Shown here: in pieces, positions 52,296 through 60,169 of the stretch
Numbering within the stretch: the stretch's first letter is position 1
Layout of the letters: the number at the start of each line of letters is the position of its first letter
From: an uncultured Saprospiraceae bacterium
Lineage (GTDB): Bacteria; Bacteroidota; Bacteroidia; Chitinophagales; Saprospiraceae
Assembly: GCA_938045585.1 (NCBI GenBank)
Contig: CALIAU010000005.1
Span: forward strand, 62,001-126,000
Length of the DNA: 64,000 nucleotides
Direction of reading: 5' to 3'
The notes under the pieces: generated by a model
What the model saw: only the letters and a program-made list of their open reading frames with translations
What the model was told of the DNA's origin: nothing
The model's database searches: none
Made by a program: the position numbers and the translations under genes

Positions 52296-53972
52296 ATGAA
52301 AAAAATCTTGATTCCAATACTCATCCTTCTTGCCCTAATCATCTTTGCTGCATTATATTTTTTTAAGGCAGATTCAAACAATCCTTACACGCATACGAAG
52401 TGGGGAAAGTTCTCAGGATCCTGTGCCTCAGAAGAAGTTCCAGATGAAGATTATGGAAAAGATATAAAGGGATGTGATTATACTGTTCCAAAAGATGAAA
52501 TTCCTACTTTCTCAGAAATTAACTTTCCATTTAGCAATGATTTTGTTGCAAAAAAATCACTACCACTAATGGCCTCTGCCATGATAGATGTGGATAAGGA
52601 CGGCGTAGATGAAGTATTCGTGAGTGGTGGTTTGCATCAGCAAGATGCACTCTTTAAATATAAGAATGAATCATTCGAACAAGCAGAATTCAGTATACCA
52701 AAGAAACCAGAAAACACAACAACGTTTGGAGCAGTCTCCTTTGATCTAGATAATGATGGGAATACAGATCTACTCCTTGCGGGAGATTATGGAGTGCTAT
52801 GGTACAGAAATACTGGAAGTGGTTTTGAAGTAAATAAAATTGCAGTACCCTTCAATGAGAAGTCTGTTCCTGTTGCCCTAAGTCTGGGCGATATTGATAG
52901 AGATGGTGATGCGGATATGTTTGTCAGTTCCTACATAAAAAAAGATAAGATGGAAGGACAAACTATTTTCAAAGACAAAACCTATGGAGGTTCAAGTTTG
53001 ATGATGCTAAACAATGGAGATAATAGTTTTACGGATGCTACTAGTTCTTTAGGTCTAGACTATGTCCACAACACCTTTATGGGAATCTTAGTTGATGTAG
53101 ACAATGATTCTTACCTTGACCTTGTTGTTGCGCATGATACAGGCGAAGTAAGAACATATAAAAATAATCAGGGAGCAAAGTTTGAGATGAAAACAAATCC
53201 AACAACAGGAAAGTATGGCTATCCTATGGGGATAGCTGTTGGTGACTATAACAATGATGGAAATGTAGATTTTTTCTTTTCAAATACGGGGTCCTCAGTA
53301 CCTACTTTTCTTGCACGTGGAGACCTAGACAAGGAAGACGAATTTATTGGTGAGTGGATCTTATTTAAAAATAATGGTGACTTTAGTTTTACGGATGCTG
53401 CTAAATCAGCTAAAATTGCAGACTTTGAATTTTCGTGGGGAGCCATCTTTGAAGACTTTAATTTAGATGGTAAACAAGACCTTGTCGTTGCTGAAAACTA
53501 CGTTGCCTTCCCACCACATAAAGTATTTAAACTACCAGGCAGGTTTTTATTACAACGAGACAATGGAGAATTCGCAGCAGTAGAAGAACAGGCTGGTGTT
53601 GTAAATAAAAACTATGGGATTACTCCCCTATCCAGTGACTTTAATCAGGATGGTTATCCAGATTTGTTTTTTGCAAATATAGATGGGACTATGAAAGCAC
53701 ACATCAACAAAGGAGGTGATGCAAACTATATTGCCTTTCGTTTTCCAGAAAATGCAAAGTATGCTGGTGCTAAAATGACTGTAGTAAAACAAGATGGTTC
53801 ATCATTAACAGATGTATATGTACTAGGTGAAGGTTTGGCCAGTGATAACACAGCAACACTCACATTTGGTCTAGGAAAGGATACACGTATCGCATCTGCT
53901 TCTGTGACATTGGCAGATGGTAGCACAGTAGCGTTACCAAATGCTAAAGTGAATGCTGTAAATACTTTGTAA
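52296..53972 (+). CDS. FG-GAP/VCBS repeat protein with ASPIC-UnbV-like end
   Basis: 558 residues. Signal anchor about 4-20, then seven FG-GAP/VCBS beta-propeller type repeats with calcium-binding loops such as DVDKDGVDEVFVSGG, DLDNDGNTDLLLAGD, DIDRDGDADMFVSS, DYNNDGNVDFFFSN and DFNQDGYPDLFFAN, and a final beta domain (about 480-558; YAGAKMTVVKQDGSSLTDVY) resembling ASPIC/UnbV. Probably a secreted or anchored adhesion-type propeller. Followed 4 bases later by a small membrane protein. Confidence 0.88.
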   Translation: MKKILIPILILLALIIFAALYFFKADSNNPYTHTKWGKFSGSCASEEVPDEDYGKDIKGCDYTVPKDEIPTFSEINFPFSNDFVAKKSLPLMASAMIDVDKDGVDEVFVSGGLHQQDALFKYKNESFEQAEFSIPKKPENTTTFGAVSFDLDNDGNTDLLLAGDYGVLWYRNTGSGFEVNKIAVPFNEKSVPVALSLGDIDRDGDADMFVSSYIKKDKMEGQTIFKDKTYGGSSLMMLNNGDNSFTDATSSLGLDYVHNTFMGILVDVDNDSYLDLVVAHDTGEVRTYKNNQGAKFEMKTNPTTGKYGYPMGIAVGDYNNDGNVDFFFSNTGSSVPTFLARGDLDKEDEFIGEWILFKNNGDFSFTDAAKSAKIADFEFSWGAIFEDFNLDGKQDLVVAENYVAFPPHKVFKLPGRFLLQRDNGEFAAVEEQAGVVNKNYGITPLSSDFNQDGYPDLFFANIDGTMKAHINKGGDANYIAFRFPENAKYAGAKMTVVKQDGSSLTDVYVLGEGLASDNTATLTFGLGKDTRIASASVTLADGSTVALPNAKVNAVNTL

Positions 53973-53976
53973 TCGT

Positions 53977-54372
53977 ATGCCAAGAATCAAATGGTTCCCT
54001 TTTACACTCATCCTTGCTATTCTTGGCTTTACCCTGTATAGTATATTTCCCTTAGTCCATACAGAATGGACTAAGGGAAATATTTGTCCCAAAATTCTGC
54101 GTATTCCTGCCTGTTATATAGTAATGGGCTTTTTCTTATTAGCCTTCATTGCTCAACTTATCCCTTTCAAAAAATCAAAACTTTTGTTTTTTATAGGGAT
54201 AGGAATAAATTGTAGCATTGCCTTAGTTGGAACTATCGGACAGCTATCAGGCCTCACAGAATGTCCCAAAACAACCGGTGGCATACCCATGTGTTTTATT
54301 TCTTTAGGAATTTGTCTTAGCTTACTCGTCTTAAAGCTATTTCAAATACGATTACATGCATCAAGGAATTAG
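53977..54372 (+). CDS. Small membrane protein, four helices, with an internal perfect hairpin in its gene
   Basis: 131 residues. Four hydrophobic segments (about 6-26, 42-60, 68-88, 104-124); conserved-looking cysteines in NICPKILRIPACYIV and TECPKTTGGIPMCFI, two similar Cys-Pro-Lys units, suggest an internal repeat in the protein and perhaps a vitamin K epoxide reductase-like or simple redox role; this is speculative. Positions 54043-54083 of the gene form a perfect 18-bp inverted repeat (see findings). It overlaps the next gene by 17 bases. Confidence 0.72.
   Translation: MPRIKWFPFTLILAILGFTLYSIFPLVHTEWTKGNICPKILRIPACYIVMGFFLLAFIAQLIPFKKSKLLFFIGIGINCSIALVGTIGQLSGLTECPKTTGGIPMCFISLGICLSLLVLKLFQIRLHASRN
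54043..54083 (+). repeat. Perfect 18-bp inverted repeat inside a coding region
   Basis: Left arm 54043-54060 (ATATTTCCCTTAGTCCAT) and right arm 54066-54083 are exact reverse complements, with a 5-base loop ACAGA. The hairpin is entirely within the reading frame of the small membrane protein, 70 bases after the stop of the FG-GAP gene. The next base pair outward does not match. Confidence 0.9.
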
Positions 54373-54856
54373 CTATAGAATTGGTAGAAAGCAAGACATT
54401 GAAGCAATCGCAACACTGCTCATTCAGTCTTGGAAGACAAATTATGCCTCTTTTATACCCTCAAAATTCTTGGATAATCTTAGCCTTGAAAAACAGATTG
54501 TCAGACATACAAAATATATGGCAGGAGATACTAAATACTTTATTGCAGAAAATGAAAACAAGGATTTAGTCGGTTTTACCTCCTATGGCAAGAACAGAAT
54601 AGAGAAATTGACATCTGATAAAGAACTCTATACCTTATATGTAAAGCACCAATATCATAGCAAAGGAATTGGTAGTGCCCTACTCCAATTTGTTTTGGCA
54701 GATTTAGAATCAGAAGAAGAATCCCTCAGTGTCGCTGTATTTGAAAAAAATCCTTTTAAGATCTTTTATACGAAACATGGATTTATTAAAACTGAGGAAG
54801 AATTGCTTGACTTAGGAGAATCTAAGCTCTTAACTGCTTTGTATATTAAATCCTAA
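54356..54856 (+). CDS. GNAT family N-acetyltransferase
   Basis: 166 residues. Typical GNAT start (YRIGRKQDIEAIATLLIQSW), acetyl-CoA loop YHSKGIGSALLQFV at about 102-115 and the end strand LDLGESKLLTALYIK. Substrate unknown. It starts inside the end of the preceding gene (17-base overlap), indicating co-translation. Confidence 0.9.
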   Translation: MHQGISYRIGRKQDIEAIATLLIQSWKTNYASFIPSKFLDNLSLEKQIVRHTKYMAGDTKYFIAENENKDLVGFTSYGKNRIEKLTSDKELYTLYVKHQYHSKGIGSALLQFVLADLESEEESLSVAVFEKNPFKIFYTKHGFIKTEEELLDLGESKLLTALYIKS

Positions 54857-54933
54857 AATAGTTGCTGGCAAAATGCTATAAACTATATAAGCAGCATTTA
54901 TTATATCAGATTTTTCTTTAATATCTTGGAGCT

Positions 54934-56583
54934 ATGTTAAAGAGAAAGAATCCTACAAACACTCCAGCTTGGAGCAAACTTGAAAGTCATTTTCAAGAAT
55001 TTAAAACCATGGAGATAAAAACACTTTTCGAAATCGATTCCGATCGGTTTCAAAAATTTTCTCTCAAACAAAAAGATCTTTTTCTTGATTACTCAAAAAA
55101 TAGAATTTCACTAGAAACAAAACAACTACTCTTAGAACTTGCAGATGAAATGCAATTAAGAAAAGGAATTGAGAGTATGTTCACAGGACAAGCCATCAAT
55201 GAAACTGAAAACAGAGCAGTCTTACACACTGCCCTGAGGCAGCAAGATAATACCGCTATCGAAATAGAGTCTGAAAACATTATTCCTAAGATTGCCGAGG
55301 TAAAAGCCAGGATGAAAAGCTTTATCGATAATTTTCATGGAGACGGAATTAAAGGCTTTTCAGGTAAAACATTGGATACTATTGTAAATATAGGCATAGG
55401 TGGTTCTGATCTAGGCCCTGTTATGGTCAGTGAGGCCCTGAAACCATACTGGAAGGATAATATAAAAGCGCATTTTGTTTCCAATGTGGACGCGTCTCAT
55501 ATCGCAGAAGTATTAAAACAAATTAATCCAGAAACAAGCCTATTTATTATCGCCTCAAAAACCTTTACTACCCAAGAAACCATGACCAATGCACATACCG
55601 CAAAAAGATGGTTTCTAGAAAATGGTGGAACAAAGGAGAGTATTAAAGATCATTTCATAGCCCTTTCCACAAATAATAAATCTGTAGTGGATTTTGGTAT
55701 TTCAGAAGAAAATATCTTTGGCTTTTGGAATTGGGTTGGCGGACGCTTTTCCCTTTCAAGTGCTATTGGTATGTCTATAGGTTTGTGCATTGGTTACAAT
55801 AACTTTGACCAACTATTAAAGGGTCTAGCTGATATGGACACCCATTTCCGTCAAGCAGACTTTGCAGAGAACATGCCGGTTCTTCTAGCACTCGTTGGCA
55901 TATGGTATACTAACTTTTTTAAAGCCGCTTCAGAAGCAATTCTTCCTTATGACCAGTATATGCATCGCTTTGCAGCGTACTTCCAGCAAGCAAATATGGA
56001 AAGTAATGGCAAATCAATAAATCGTTCTGGTGCTCCTGTAACTTATAATACAGGACCCATTATATGGGGCGAACCTGGGACCAATGGCCAACATGCCTTC
56101 TATCAATTGATTCACCAAGGAACACAATTGATTCCTTGCGACTTCATTGCCTTCGCTCAAAGCCATAACCCCATCGGTGATCATCATCAAAAACTCCTAT
56201 CGAATTTCTTTGCGCAAACGGAAGCTTTAATGAATGGAAAAACAAAAGAGCAGGTCATTGAAGAATTTGAGCAGCAAGGAATAGAAAAAGAAGACTATAT
56301 GTCCATAGTCCCGTTTAAAGTATTCGAAGGCAATCGCCCCAGCAATTCAATACTTGCAAAAAAACTTACACCCTTTGTACTAGGTCAATTGATTGCCTTG
56401 TACGAACATAAAATTTTTGTCCAGGGCTATATCTGGAATATTTTCAGCTTTGACCAATGGGGTGTAGAACTGGGCAAACAACTCGCTAAAATTATTTTAC
56501 CTGAATTGCAAAGTAATACAAAAATAGATGTACACGATGGCTCCACAAATGGCCTGATAGCCATGTACAAATCAATGCGCTAA
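54934..56583 (+). CDS. pgi: Glucose-6-phosphate isomerase
   Basis: 549 residues. Signatures [13 protein letters not shown] (about 150-162), [17 protein letters not shown], the second signature [16 protein letters not shown] and the final [12 protein letters not shown]. Catalytic Glu/His residues lie in [15 protein letters not shown] and the later [12 protein letters not shown] context. It converts glucose 6-phosphate to fructose 6-phosphate in glycolysis and gluconeogenesis. Followed by a short membrane-protein gene 2 bases after its stop. Confidence 0.97.
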   Translation: MLKRKNPTNTPAWSKLESHFQEFKTMEIKTLFEIDSDRFQKFSLKQKDLFLDYSKNRISLETKQLLLELADEMQLRKGIESMFTGQAINETENRAVLHTALRQQDNTAIEIESENIIPKIAEVKARMKSFIDNFHGDGIKGFSGKTLDTIVNIGIGGSDLGPVMVSEALKPYWKDNIKAHFVSNVDASHIAEVLKQINPETSLFIIASKTFTTQETMTNAHTAKRWFLENGGTKESIKDHFIALSTNNKSVVDFGISEENIFGFWNWVGGRFSLSSAIGMSIGLCIGYNNFDQLLKGLADMDTHFRQADFAENMPVLLALVGIWYTNFFKAASEAILPYDQYMHRFAAYFQQANMESNGKSINRSGAPVTYNTGPIIWGEPGTNGQHAFYQLIHQGTQLIPCDFIAFAQSHNPIGDHHQKLLSNFFAQTEALMNGKTKEQVIEEFEQQGIEKEDYMSIVPFKVFEGNRPSNSILAKKLTPFVLGQLIALYEHKIFVQGYIWNIFSFDQWGVELGKQLAKIILPELQSNTKIDVHDGSTNGLIAMYKSMR

Positions 56584-56585
56584 AA

Positions 56586-57098
56586 ATGAGCAAAGCCCGA
56601 TTGATAAAAAGATTAGAATGGTATTATCCCACGGAACGCTTCCATACCTATATTACCTTTCCTTTTCTGCTTATTGCAACTGTAATTGCCTATCCGCTCA
56701 AAGAAATAATACTATGTATCTATGGCCTAATCATTTGTATCTTCATTTTATATCAGGGACAACAGTATTGGAAGCTTAAGTTGGATAGTTTAAAAGGAAT
56801 TCAAATTGAACAGGATAGATATCTTCAGTTTTTTAGAACAGCAAAACAAAGAAATCTTGTCTTAATAGCCTTGATTCCTATTAGTATCTTGATACAATTA
56901 TATCTTATTCAATGGGATTTTACAAACAAATACTTTCTTTGGGGTCTTGTTGCTGCTGCTGTAGCGATTGGTGAACATATTAATTATTATCACACCCAAT
57001 TAATGATTGATAATAAGTATGATATTGCCTACATCAAGAAAAACAAACGACTTAAAAAAGCGAGTTTGGCAAAAGACCTTCAAGAAAATCGACTTTAA
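56586..57098 (+). CDS. Membrane protein of unknown function
   Basis: 170 residues. Hydrophobic segments at about 20-36 and 39-55, then a soluble charged stretch, then two more (about 92-110 and 116-134); the C-terminus is basic (KKNKRLKKASLAK). No motif recognised. It follows pgi by 2 bases, so it is on the same transcript. Confidence 0.68.
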   Translation: MSKARLIKRLEWYYPTERFHTYITFPFLLIATVIAYPLKEIILCIYGLIICIFILYQGQQYWKLKLDSLKGIQIEQDRYLQFFRTAKQRNLVLIALIPISILIQLYLIQWDFTNKYFLWGLVAAAVAIGEHINYYHTQLMIDNKYDIAYIKKNKRLKKASLAKDLQENRL

Positions 57099-57125
57099 AT
57101 TTATGTTCATACTTCAATAAAAAAT

Positions 57126-57584
57126 ATGGAAGCAATTACAAAAGCAGAAGCAGGTATGATGATTCGTAAACCGGTGGAGCAGGTATTTCTAGCCTTTATT
57201 GATCCTAGTATTACTACAAAGTTTTGGTTCACTCATAGTAGCTCTTCCTTAGAAGAAGGCAAAAAACTTACTTGGACCTGGCAAATGTATGGCGTAGTCG
57301 TTCCTGTGCACGTAATAAAAATTATTCCCAATCAGGAAATACATATTGAATGGGGAGAAGGCGAACATAAATCACATGCACTTTGGAAATTTACTCCAAA
57401 GGATAAAAGCACCTATGTACACATAAGCAATTTTGACTTTCAACAATCTGGTGATGCACTACACCGACAAATTGTGGATTCGGTTGGCGGATTTACCATG
57501 GTTCTCGCTGGATTGAAAGCATTCTTAGAACACAACATCGAGCTAAATCTAATAGGGGATAAATGGCCCTCAGAAATGCAATAA
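57126..57584 (+). CDS. SRPBCC (AHSA1-type) protein
   Basis: 152 residues. SRPBCC/START-like fold: N-terminal KPVEQVFLAFIDPSITTKFWF, the strand GKKLTWTWQMYGVVVPV, and terminal helix GFTMVLAGLKAFLEHNIELN. Members bind hydrophobic ligands or act as Aha1-like regulators. It lies just upstream of the ArsR gene (89-base gap), in the same direction; in many genomes such genes neighbour ArsR-type regulators, so a functional link is possible. Confidence 0.85.
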   Translation: MEAITKAEAGMMIRKPVEQVFLAFIDPSITTKFWFTHSSSSLEEGKKLTWTWQMYGVVVPVHVIKIIPNQEIHIEWGEGEHKSHALWKFTPKDKSTYVHISNFDFQQSGDALHRQIVDSVGGFTMVLAGLKAFLEHNIELNLIGDKWPSEMQ

Positions 57585-57643
57585 GCTAAGTATTTTCCAA
57601 AAAATCATTCAAATTTCTTTACAGCGCTTGCTTTTTAAAATAC

Positions 57644-57665
57644 TTAATCGTAATATTACAATTAA
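57644..57665 (+). promoter_or_regulatory. Candidate ArsR operator (22-bp inverted repeat)
   Basis: Half-sites TTAATCGTAAT (57644-57654) and ATTACAATTAA (57655-57665) are inverted repeats with one mismatched pair. It ends 8 bases before the arsR ATG and overlaps a weak -7 element (TAATATTA at 57651) with a TTG 20 bases upstream (57628). Position and symmetry fit repression by ArsR, which binds such inverted repeats. Confidence 0.65.
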
Positions 57666-57673
57666 TTAGAAAT

Positions 57674-58006
57674 ATGGGCGCTTCAAAAACAGAATTATAT
57701 ACAGCAAAACAAAACAGAATAGCCACATTGGCTAAGGCAATTGGCCATCCTGCTCGTGTTGCTATCCTACAATATCTCTTAAAAATACAGTCGTGCATAT
57801 GTGGTGAAATAGTAGATGAGATAGGACTATCCCAATCCACTATATCACAACATCTAAAAGAACTAAAGACTGTGGGACTCATCAAAGGAGAAGTAGAAGG
57901 AACAAAGGTTTGCTATTGTATAAATATGAATGTTCTTGAAGAATTACAACAATTACTCAATACTGATTTTTTATCAAGTATCACAACTAAAACAAGCTGC
58001 TGCTAA
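57674..58006 (+). CDS. arsR: ArsR/SmtB family transcriptional repressor
   Basis: 110 residues. Winged helix-turn-helix about 17-85 (AKAIGHPARVAILQYLL, LSQSTISQHLKELKTVGLI, then a wing EVEGTKVCYCI). Cysteines: Cys41 and Cys43 (CIC) in the DNA-binding part, Cys80 and Cys82 (CYC) in the wing, Cys109-Cys110 at the end. Thiolate ligands of this kind sense As(III) or similar soft metals; which pair does so here is not known. A candidate operator lies just before it. First gene of the arsenic-type cluster. Confidence 0.93.
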   Translation: MGASKTELYTAKQNRIATLAKAIGHPARVAILQYLLKIQSCICGEIVDEIGLSQSTISQHLKELKTVGLIKGEVEGTKVCYCINMNVLEELQQLLNTDFLSSITTKTSCC

Positions 58007-58028
58007 TCACAAATTAAAATTTACTACC

Positions 58029-58493
58029 ATGACTATTGAAGAAATAAAAACACACCTAAATAATTCAGAAAAAATCAGCTTCCAATTACCAGATGGTACA
58101 CTTGTACCAGCACACTTTCATGTAACAGAAGTAGGTAAAATCAAAAAGGACTTTATCGACTGTGGTGGCACCATGCGTCATGAAGAAGTGGCAAACTTTC
58201 AACTATGGCAGGCAGATGATTATGATCATAGACTCCATCCTGAAAAACTTGTACATATTATTGAATTATCCCAGAATAAATTAGGTATAGGAGATTTAGA
58301 TATTGAAGTGGAATACCAAGGAGAAACAATTGGTAAATATGGTCTAGATTATAATGGTAAGACTTTTCTTCTTATGAGCAAACAGACTGACTGTTTAGCC
58401 AAAGATAATTGTGGGGTTCCAGTTGCTGCTCCTATGGTAAATCTTGCAGGTGACGCGAATGGATCTTGTACACCGGGTTCAGGCTGTTGCTAA
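58029..58493 (+). CDS. DUF6428 family protein
   Basis: 154 residues from the ATG at 58029 (MTIEEIKTHLNNSEKISFQL); an in-frame upstream extension inside arsR is rejected. Residues 15-120 (LPDGTLVPAHFHVTEVGKI, DCGGTMRHEEVANFQLWQAD, HPEKLVHIIELSQNKLGIG) match the DUF6428 family, which is encoded next to ArsR in Bacteroidota. His, Asp and Glu residues could bind metal. The C-terminus is Cys-rich: CLAKDNC and GSCTPGSGCC (Cys153-Cys154 final). Biochemical role unknown. Confidence 0.85.
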   Translation: MTIEEIKTHLNNSEKISFQLPDGTLVPAHFHVTEVGKIKKDFIDCGGTMRHEEVANFQLWQADDYDHRLHPEKLVHIIELSQNKLGIGDLDIEVEYQGETIGKYGLDYNGKTFLLMSKQTDCLAKDNCGVPVAAPMVNLAGDANGSCTPGSGCC

Positions 58494-58982
58494 ATGCACA
58501 TTAAGAACATAGAAGAATTCCACTACCCTGCTGTTGCTCAAATCTATGCAGAAGGTTTGTCTACAGGTATTGCAACTTACGAAACTGAAGTGCCTTCCTG
58601 GGAGGCATGGGATTCTTCACATTTAGAATCCTGCCGCTTAGCAATATTCGATAAAGAAATACTCCAGGCCTGGTCTGCGCTGTCTCCAGTATCACATCGC
58701 CATGCATATCGAGGAGTAGCTGAATTAAGTATCTATGTAGCCGAAGCAGCCAGAGGAAAAGGACTTGGAAAAACCTTGCTCCAAGCTCTTATAAAAGAAA
58801 GTGAAAAAAATTCTATTTGGACTTTGCAATCCGGTATTTTTAAAGATAATTTCGCAAGTCTACAATTGCATAAGAATTGTGGTTTTAGACGTATAGGATT
58901 CCGAGAAAAAGTTGCTCAGCGTGATGGCATATGGTATGATAATGTAATTATGGAGCGTAGAAGCAAAATAGTAGGTATATAA
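58494..58982 (+). CDS. arsN1: ArsN/PAT-type GNAT acetyltransferase
   Basis: 162 residues. GNAT fold with AYRGVAELSIYV, RGKGLGKTLLQALI (acetyl-CoA loop) and the family-specific tail IWTLQSGIFKDNFASLQLHK and GFRRIGFREKVAQ, typical of phosphinothricin acetyltransferase-like ArsN1 proteins. ArsN1 proteins acetylate arsinothricin or its relatives and are often in ars operons. The start directly abuts the DUF6428 stop. Substrate here is inferred from position only. Confidence 0.82.
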   Translation: MHIKNIEEFHYPAVAQIYAEGLSTGIATYETEVPSWEAWDSSHLESCRLAIFDKEILQAWSALSPVSHRHAYRGVAELSIYVAEAARGKGLGKTLLQALIKESEKNSIWTLQSGIFKDNFASLQLHKNCGFRRIGFREKVAQRDGIWYDNVIMERRSKIVGI

Positions 58983-58994
58983 GTATTTGAATCA

Positions 58995-60089
58995 ATGGGA
59001 GAACTTAAAGAAATAGCAAAACTCTTTTTTAAACTGGGCACTATTGCCTTTGGTGGACCAGCTGCGCACGTGGCTATGATGGAAGATGAAGTAGTCAAGA
59101 AACGAAAGTGGATGACCCAAGAACATTTTCTGGATCTTATGGGAGCCACTAACCTTATTCCTGGTCCTAACTCAACTGAAATGACTATGCACTGCGGTCA
59201 TGAACGTGGGGGCTGGAAGGGACTCTTTGTTGCTGGCAGCTGTTTTATTTTTCCCGCTGTTGTAATCACTATGGTCTTTGCTTGGGCCTATGAAAAATAC
59301 GGACAGTTACCAGAGGTTGAACCATTTATTTATGGCATTAAACCAGCTGTAATCGCTATTATATTATCTGCAGTTTTTAGATTAGGTAAAAAGGCTCTAA
59401 AAACTACCGAACTGGGCGTTCTCGGGGTGCTGACGCTTATAGCTACACTGCTGGGTGTCCACGAAATTGTTGCCTTATTCTGCTGCGGTTTAGTAGGCGT
59501 ACTTTGGTACTTTATCAAAGGAAATAGAAATGCTAGTCTCAGTCTTCTTCCTATCATACTTTTGCAAACGACTAACCTTAAAGTCTTACTGACCTTTTTA
59601 AAAGTGGGTGCAATCCTCTACGGTAGTGGCTATGTACTTTTCGCCTTTCTTGATGCTGAATTAGTAAATACAGGAATTTTATCTAGACCTGAACTAATGG
59701 ACGCTATCGCTGTAGGACAATTCACGCCGGGTCCAGTACTATCTACTTCCACCTTCATCGGCTGGCAGTTAGGGGGATTCTGGGGGGCTATTGCTGCAAC
59801 AGTAGGTATATTTCTACCCTCCTTTTTATTTGTGTTGTTATTAAACCCGCTTATACCCAAAATGAGACAATCAAAGGTGATCTCTGCTTTTTTAGATGCT
59901 GTAAATATTGCTGCAGTGGCTATAATTGTCGCTGTTTGTATTGAGATGGGTAAGGATAGCTTTACAGACTGGCGTGCAATTGTCATCGGTATACTAAGTC
60001 TAATAATAGTATTTGGATTCAAAAAGTTAAATAGTGCCTTTATAGTCTTAGGAGGCGCAATACTTGGGTATTTGCTCATGTTGATATAG
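58995..60089 (+). CDS. chrA: ChrA-family transporter (chromate efflux type)
   Basis: 364 residues with about ten membrane helices arranged as two CHR domains. Motifs FGGPAAHVAMMEDE, the long NLIPGPNSTEMTMHCGHERG and, in the second half, VGQFTPGPVLSTSTFIGWQLGG. ChrA proteins export chromate; here the gene sits in an arsenic-type cluster in which no arsenite pump is visible. The real substrate in this position is unknown. It follows ArsN by 12 bases. Confidence 0.88.
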   Translation: MGELKEIAKLFFKLGTIAFGGPAAHVAMMEDEVVKKRKWMTQEHFLDLMGATNLIPGPNSTEMTMHCGHERGGWKGLFVAGSCFIFPAVVITMVFAWAYEKYGQLPEVEPFIYGIKPAVIAIILSAVFRLGKKALKTTELGVLGVLTLIATLLGVHEIVALFCCGLVGVLWYFIKGNRNASLSLLPIILLQTTNLKVLLTFLKVGAILYGSGYVLFAFLDAELVNTGILSRPELMDAIAVGQFTPGPVLSTSTFIGWQLGGFWGAIAATVGIFLPSFLFVLLLNPLIPKMRQSKVISAFLDAVNIAAVAIIVAVCIEMGKDSFTDWRAIVIGILSLIIVFGFKKLNSAFIVLGGAILGYLLMLI

Positions 60090-60141
60090 ATAATTTTAAC
60101 AATAGTTAGGCTACGGACATAAACCAAACTGATAATTGACT

Positions 60142-60149
60142 TACCTTTG
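60142..60149 (+). promoter_or_regulatory. TAnnTTTG -7 promoter element for arsM
   Basis: TACCTTTG is an exact match to the -7 consensus, 20 bases before the arsM ATG. It suggests an internal promoter within the cluster, separate from the ArsR-controlled one. Confidence 0.5.
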
Positions 60150-60169
60150 GATTAAATAAGAATACATTT

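Noticed and set aside
54871-54899. AAATGCT/AGCATTT stem before pgi
   Set aside because: 7-bp stem with a 15-base loop and no U run; too weak to call.
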